A DNA stretch of 40,404 bases from a virus: IMG/VR virus record IMGVR_UViG_3300025326_000100, positions 1 through 40,404 of that record. One strand, written 5' to 3'. Below the pieces are notes generated by a model, which had not been told where the DNA came from, did no database searches, and was given only the letters and a program-made list of their open reading frames with translations. This document shows, piece after piece, positions 37,340-40,404 of this stretch. Numbering within the stretch: position 1 is the first letter of the stretch; each line of letters begins with the position of its first letter. The position numbers and the translations under genes were made by a program.

Positions 37340-38208
37340 AATTCATCGGCAACACCTGCCCATTCGGCAAGCCAGTTCCGGACGGGTTTGCGGATCTATG
37401 GCAGCAATTGTCAATGGACTCCGATTCGAAGTGGGGCCACGTGCAACCAGCTTCGGCTAGTGAGTGGAGTTGGGGACCTGTTGACAGGGCTTACCAGTAC
37501 GCGAAGGCTCACGGGATCCCGTTCAAGCAGCACAATTTCTTTTGCAGGAACCAGCAACCCGCATGGGTAAACGAGCGGAATGTTGCAACGGTTGGCCCGG
37601 CTTGGATCGAAGCATTCGGAAAGCGATATCCCGACACCGCTTTGATCGATGTCGTGAACGAGCCACTGCCAGACCATAACCCCCCGCTCTACACCAAGGG
37701 AATGGGTGGCACCGGCGGCACTGGATACGACTGGATTGTGACCGCGTTCGCATGGGCTCGCCAGTATTGCCCAGGCGCAATTCTGCTGGTCAACGACTAC
37801 AACATCATCGAGCGGGAAGAGGACTGCAACTGGTTCGTTACCATGATGCAACGCTTGCTTGCGACTGGAGCCCAAATAGATGCCATCGGCGCGCAAGGCC
37901 ATGACGTTTACAAGATCGGGACAGCCAAAGCGAAAGTCTACCTGAACCGGATCGCTTCGCTCGGACTTCCGATCTACATCACGGAATTCGAGGTAGACCT
38001 GGAGGATGACAATGAACAGCTTCGTTGCATGCAAGAGGCAATCTCCATGTTCTACGAGCACCCAGCGGTCAAAGGGATCACCTGTTGGGGGTACATCGAA
38101 GGCATGATGTGGAATCAGCGTCCCAATGGCTGGCTGGTTGACTCGCATGGAAAGCGAAGGCCAGCAATGGACTGGCTGCAAGACTTCATCAGAAAGAACA
38201 CACCATGA
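37336..38208 (+). CDS. Glycoside hydrolase family 10 (endo-xylanase-like) enzyme
   Basis: 290 residues, starting MKFIGNTCPFGKPVPDGFAD at an ATGA overlap. The GH10 barrel is evident: DSKWGHVQP (like NEMKWE), PFKQHNFFCRNQQPAW (like HTLVWHSQLPSW), DVVNEPL with acid/base Glu109, IDAIGAQGHD with His189, ITEFEVD with nucleophile Glu217, and GITCWGYIEGMMW. The Trp and His usual after HTLV are Cys70 and Arg71, so sugar preference may differ from true xylanase. No signal peptide is present. It may be a virion depolymerase, a release enzyme or a substitute for a wall-degrading enzyme. Confidence 0.85.
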   Translation: MKFIGNTCPFGKPVPDGFADLWQQLSMDSDSKWGHVQPASASEWSWGPVDRAYQYAKAHGIPFKQHNFFCRNQQPAWVNERNVATVGPAWIEAFGKRYPDTALIDVVNEPLPDHNPPLYTKGMGGTGGTGYDWIVTAFAWARQYCPGAILLVNDYNIIEREEDCNWFVTMMQRLLATGAQIDAIGAQGHDVYKIGTAKAKVYLNRIASLGLPIYITEFEVDLEDDNEQLRCMQEAISMFYEHPAVKGITCWGYIEGMMWNQRPNGWLVDSHGKRRPAMDWLQDFIRKNTP

Positions 38209-38528
38209 GCGACGAATCGGAAGAGCTCGACAGGCTGCGAATTGAAGTTGCCGAGCTTCGCGCGCGTGACACTGAACGCCCCGAAGCAAGCATCCAGACC
38301 GCGCTTATGTCGGATCTGATCTCCGAGGTGCAAGGCTTGAGGCTCGAAACCAGGCAAACACGAGACGACGTCGTGAGTGCCGTCGCTAAACACACCGACG
38401 CGGTCGTGCAGGCAATGACTCGACTGCCGCAGACCGAGCAGAAGATTATTGATCTAGAACGCTGGAAATCTGATCTTGATCGCGGTGGGTGCGGTCATCC
38501 GAACTGCCCGCACCGTCGGGTGGGTTAG
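38205..38528 (+). CDS. Coiled-coil protein, 107 residues
   Basis: Starts MSDESEELDRLRIEVAELRA at an ATGA overlap. Two coiled coils (ELDRLRIEVAELRARDTERP; TEQKIIDLERWKSDLDRG) are followed by CGHPNCPHRR, a possible metal-binding end. It is coupled to the membrane protein gene at its stop (TAGTG). It may be a partner of that protein in lysis or virion attachment. Confidence 0.6.
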   Translation: MSDESEELDRLRIEVAELRARDTERPEASIQTALMSDLISEVQGLRLETRQTRDDVVSAVAKHTDAVVQAMTRLPQTEQKIIDLERWKSDLDRGGCGHPNCPHRRVG

Positions 38529-38890
38529 TGGACCACGCTCGCCAGAAGTCGCTCGCGGACGTAGATGAGCACGCTCGCATTGCTACGTCCGGGGCTGCCG
38601 AGGCCATCATCGAAACGGCCGCGCTTCGAAGGCGCATCGAATCACTCGAGACATGGCGAGACGAGCAAGAGGATAACCAGCGTCCAAGTCGCATTGACTC
38701 GGACTTCGAAGAACGCGTGCTTGCTGCAATCGACAAACGCCGAACGGACCGACCCGATATCGAATTCGCAAACCCGAAGGGGATACGCGTACGCGGTAGC
38801 GGGTGGTCCGTTGCGGTCGTGTCTGTTGCCCTACTGTTGTTCGCTCTGATTTGGCAGGGTCCGGGACTGCTAGCTGCTTTGCGGAAGTAG
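38528..38890 (+). CDS. C-terminally anchored membrane protein, holin or spanin candidate
   Basis: 120 residues from a GTG that overlaps the previous stop (TAGTG); an ATG at 38489 is an alternative. A helical coiled-coil body (AAEAIIETAALRRRIESLET) precedes one transmembrane helix at the end (GSGWSVAVVSVALLLFALIW, then QGPGLLAALRK). Being the last late gene, downstream of two hydrolases, it may release lysis enzymes or link the envelope layers. That is inference from topology and place only. Confidence 0.55.
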   Translation: MDHARQKSLADVDEHARIATSGAAEAIIETAALRRRIESLETWRDEQEDNQRPSRIDSDFEERVLAAIDKRRTDRPDIEFANPKGIRVRGSGWSVAVVSVALLLFALIWQGPGLLAALRK

Positions 38891-39277
38891 TTACGCGCTC
38901 CCCCCTTTCGATGTAACCATCGGTCCGTGGCTTTCCGTCACTGGTAGCGAAATCACGTTGATCTCCAAATCTACCAGGCACAGAACGCGAATGAATGCTG
39001 GGTTCGGTGGCACTTCCCGAAGTGATTTCAGCGCTCGCAGTATGTCCTGGTGTGGGCAGGTTTCGATCAGTGATTCAAGATTTGCTCGATCGAAGGTCAG
39101 GAATTCGAGCGAACCATCAGAAATATCATGCATTACAACCTGGAACACATCAGACGGGTCGAGCCCGTTTTCGCCCAGCGTTGCCAGATACTCTGAGCGG
39201 GCGTTATCGGCAATGGTGTCTCGGAGCATCAAAGTGCCGTTTGGTGTGTGCTTGATGTATGGGAGCGGCTGGGTCAC
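38891..39277 (-). CDS. Hypothetical early protein, 128 residues
   Basis: A GTG start overlapping the previous stop as GTGA gives MTQPLPYIKHTPNGTLMLRD. The middle has GLDPSDVFQVVMHDISDGSL and ESLIETCPHQDILRALKSLR, suggesting an alpha/beta fold. An upstream in-frame ATG (39313) would overlap the previous gene by 40 bases. Its stop is directly next to the stop of the last late gene on the other strand, with no gap. No family recognised. Confidence 0.6.
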   Translation of the reverse strand: MTQPLPYIKHTPNGTLMLRDTIADNARSEYLATLGENGLDPSDVFQVVMHDISDGSLEFLTFDRANLESLIETCPHQDILRALKSLREVPPNPAFIRVLCLVDLEINVISLPVTESHGPMVTSKGGSA

Positions 39278-39486
39278 AGGTTCTTCTTTCTGTGCTCCAA
39301 TGCGTTTGGGCACGTTGCATAATGGCTTTCGTATGTGTCAATGACCTTGCATCGTTGTTGCGCGGACTCACCAGACGGTGGTCCGAGAATAATGCGTTTC
39401 AACGGGATCGGATCGATTGGCATTGAGCGACCAGCAAGAGTAGTTGCCCAAAATATCTCTGCTCCGCAGCTACGGCAGGTTGGCAC
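39274..39486 (-). CDS. Small zinc-ribbon-like protein, 70 residues
   Basis: A GTG start gives MPTCRSCGAEIFWATTLAGR, followed by SMPIDPIPLKR and a later SHYATCPNALEHRK. CxxC plus a late Cys and His fit a small zinc-binding fold of a kind often met in phage early regions (CxxCxAxIxW...GKxMPVD). Function unknown. It overlaps the previous gene by 17 bases and the next one by GTGA. Confidence 0.65.
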   Translation of the reverse strand: MPTCRSCGAEIFWATTLAGRSMPIDPIPLKRIILGPPSGESAQQRCKVIDTYESHYATCPNALEHRKKNL

Positions 39487-39715
39487 GGTTACTCCTGCAA
39501 ACCGGGCACCCGTGATTGACCAGTTGCTTCGTGTTGCCGCGGGTCACTTTCCGCAACCCGCCGCACGTCACGCAAGCGAACCAGAGGTACTCGGAGCGCT
39601 CGGTTGCTCCGAGATAGTTCACGAACGCGTATTCGCCGACGCGCTCGCCGACGGTCCAGCGTCGCAGTCCGCGCGACTGATGTGCCTGGTTCAGTGCTGC
39701 TCTGGTTTCGGTCAT
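39470..39715 (-). CDS. Small zinc-finger-like protein, 81 residues
   Basis: Starts MTETRAALNQAHQSRGLRRW. Residues 30-76 contain YLWFACVTCGGLRKVTRGNT and HGCPVCRSN, so CxxC and CPxC about 20 residues apart, typical of a treble-clef-like or ribbon finger in small phage proteins. It begins 3 bases after the annealing-type gene ends. Function unknown. Confidence 0.65.
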   Translation of the reverse strand: MTETRAALNQAHQSRGLRRWTVGERVGEYAFVNYLGATERSEYLWFACVTCGGLRKVTRGNTKQLVNHGCPVCRSNRANLP

Positions 39716-39718
39716 GGC

Positions 39719-40404
39719 TCACCTCCCGTCGTCGTCAGGGTTCGGCGGTGGGGGAGGTTTGCGTGCGCCGGTAGGGGGGGGTTGTGGCACGCTGCGGGGC
39801 GCAGACTTGGGTTTTGCCGGTGGCATCGCGGCGCCGAGCCGATCGAGCAATGCCCCGATCCGCGACTGGTCCTCTCGAGTCCAGCGGTACTCGGTCCGGA
39901 GTTCCTGGGCAATGGCCTCTACCTCGTCAGTAGGGGCATTCTGGAGGCGGATTAGCGCGTCCTCGACGTCACCCCAAGGGCAGTCGGAAACGGCCTCATG
40001 GGTCGCCGTGGGCGGAGCTAGCGGGGGCTCTGACTTGGAGCGTGGCCTCGCCTCGGTTGGTGCTTCTCCCCGCTTGCCGAGGTTCATACGGCGGCCGTCC
40101 TGCTCGGGTGCTGCTGGGGCGGGGGCGGGCTTGTCCTCGCCAGTGTCAAGTTTCGAATCTAGAGCATCTTGCCACGCAATCTCCCCATCCCGTATGGCGG
40201 TGTAGATACCACGTAGCTCGTCGAGTTCTTTCGGGCTGAGTGTCTCGAGTGAATGCCCGACGTATAGCCCAAGCTGGTCCGGCATGACTCGCAGACCAGC
40301 AAATGCGTCAACGACTTTCTTGGTTGCTGCCTGTGGATCTTCAGCATGCTTATTGAGTTTGGTCTTTGCGATTGCGTCTTCGCATTCGTCGGCGATAAGC
40401 ATGC
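39719..40404 (-). CDS. Putative ssDNA-annealing partner protein, C-terminal part
   Basis: This is the continuation of the gene at 1-743, reading LPGDIADECEDAIAKTKLNK across the junction. Only 39719-40271 is unique; 40272-40397 repeats the left end and the last 7 bases create a false start (MLI). The C-half has VDAFAGLRVMPDQLGLYVGH and ELDELRGIYTAIRDGEIAWQ, a helical motif also seen at the ends of some RecT-family proteins, then a Pro/Ala linker, a helical segment (DVEDALIRLQNAPTDEVEAI) and a Pro-rich tail. The exonuclease-linked role is inferred. Confidence 0.75.
   Translation of the reverse strand, partial: MLIADECEDAIAKTKLNKHAEDPQAATKKVVDAFAGLRVMPDQLGLYVGHSLETLSPKELDELRGIYTAIRDGEIAWQDALDSKLDTGEDKPAPAPAAPEQDGRRMNLGKRGEAPTEARPRSKSEPPLAPPTATHEAVSDCPWGDVEDALIRLQNAPTDEVEAIAQELRTEYRWTREDQSRIGALLDRLGAAMPPAKPKSAPRSVPQPPPTGARKPPPPPNPDDDGR
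40272..40397. repeat. Terminal overlap, right copy
   Basis: Identical to 1-126. The seven bases after it (AGCATGC) break the match; the same string occurs at 72-78 of the left end, so they are probably an assembly or read artefact. Confidence 0.95.

Noticed and set aside
1-40404. Integrase, CRISPR array, reverse transcriptase with variable repeats, RNA polymerase
   Set aside because: I looked for their motifs and repeat patterns and saw none. The direct repeats present are single pairs or leader elements.

Overview
This window is a complete or nearly complete genome of a tailed bacteriophage with a podovirus-like layout, about 40.3 kb, assembled as a circle. The first 126 bases reappear as 40272-40397, and one gene reads continuously across the junction. 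The unique circular length is therefore about 40271 bp, and the last 7 bases (40398-40404) do not fit the circle. The podovirus reading rests on a portal, scaffold and capsid block followed by an adaptor, one very large tail-nozzle-like protein, three long ejection-protein-like genes and a tail spike, with no tape measure or tail sheath. I see no integrase, RNA polymerase or complete DNA polymerase. The host cannot be named. GC is roughly mid-50s percent, Shine-Dalgarno sites are common, and a lytic-transglycosylase-like protein suggests a bacterium with ordinary peptidoglycan.

Layout. (1) A minus-strand early operon is transcribed from about 5855 down to 1 and on across the junction to 38891. 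It begins with an array of tiny genes, each preceded by a near-identical leader, passes a tRNA-like element and a structured non-coding stretch (3681-3963), and ends with a recombination pair: a Cas4/RecB-like Fe-S exonuclease and a putative annealing-type partner split by the window ends. (2) A 0.18-kb divergent control region (5856-6037) carries a perfect 20-bp palindrome and faces a Cro/CI-like regulator. (3) A plus-strand replication operon (6038-15574) holds a RusA-like resolvase, an HNH-AP2 homing-type endonuclease, a Dcm-like protein, a small HTH protein, an O-like replication protein with iterons inside its gene, a DnaB-type helicase, a transglycosylase-like lysis candidate, a possible small terminase and several very small genes. 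(4) The large terminase gene (15507-16979) runs on the minus strand, opposite to its neighbours. (5) The plus-strand late operon (16999-38890) encodes portal, scaffold, capsid, neck, tail nozzle, ejection proteins, spike and three enzymes in a row.

The most unusual part is 33624-38208: a multidomain spike with an SGNH-hydrolase-like end, a papain-like cysteine peptidase with a complete catalytic triad, and a glycoside hydrolase family 10 (xylanase-type) protein with both catalytic glutamates. They are linked by ATGA overlaps, so they are probably translated together as one host-surface or release cassette.

Other signals worth a second look are the tRNA-like gene with an enlarged anticodon loop, duplicated RNA hairpin leaders, a hairpin cluster and out-of-frame iterons that look like a replication origin, a homing endonuclease that rebuilds the gene end and ribosome site of the gene it follows, a scaffolding protein with the same short motif at both ends, and an antisense membrane ORF under the putative small terminase gene.
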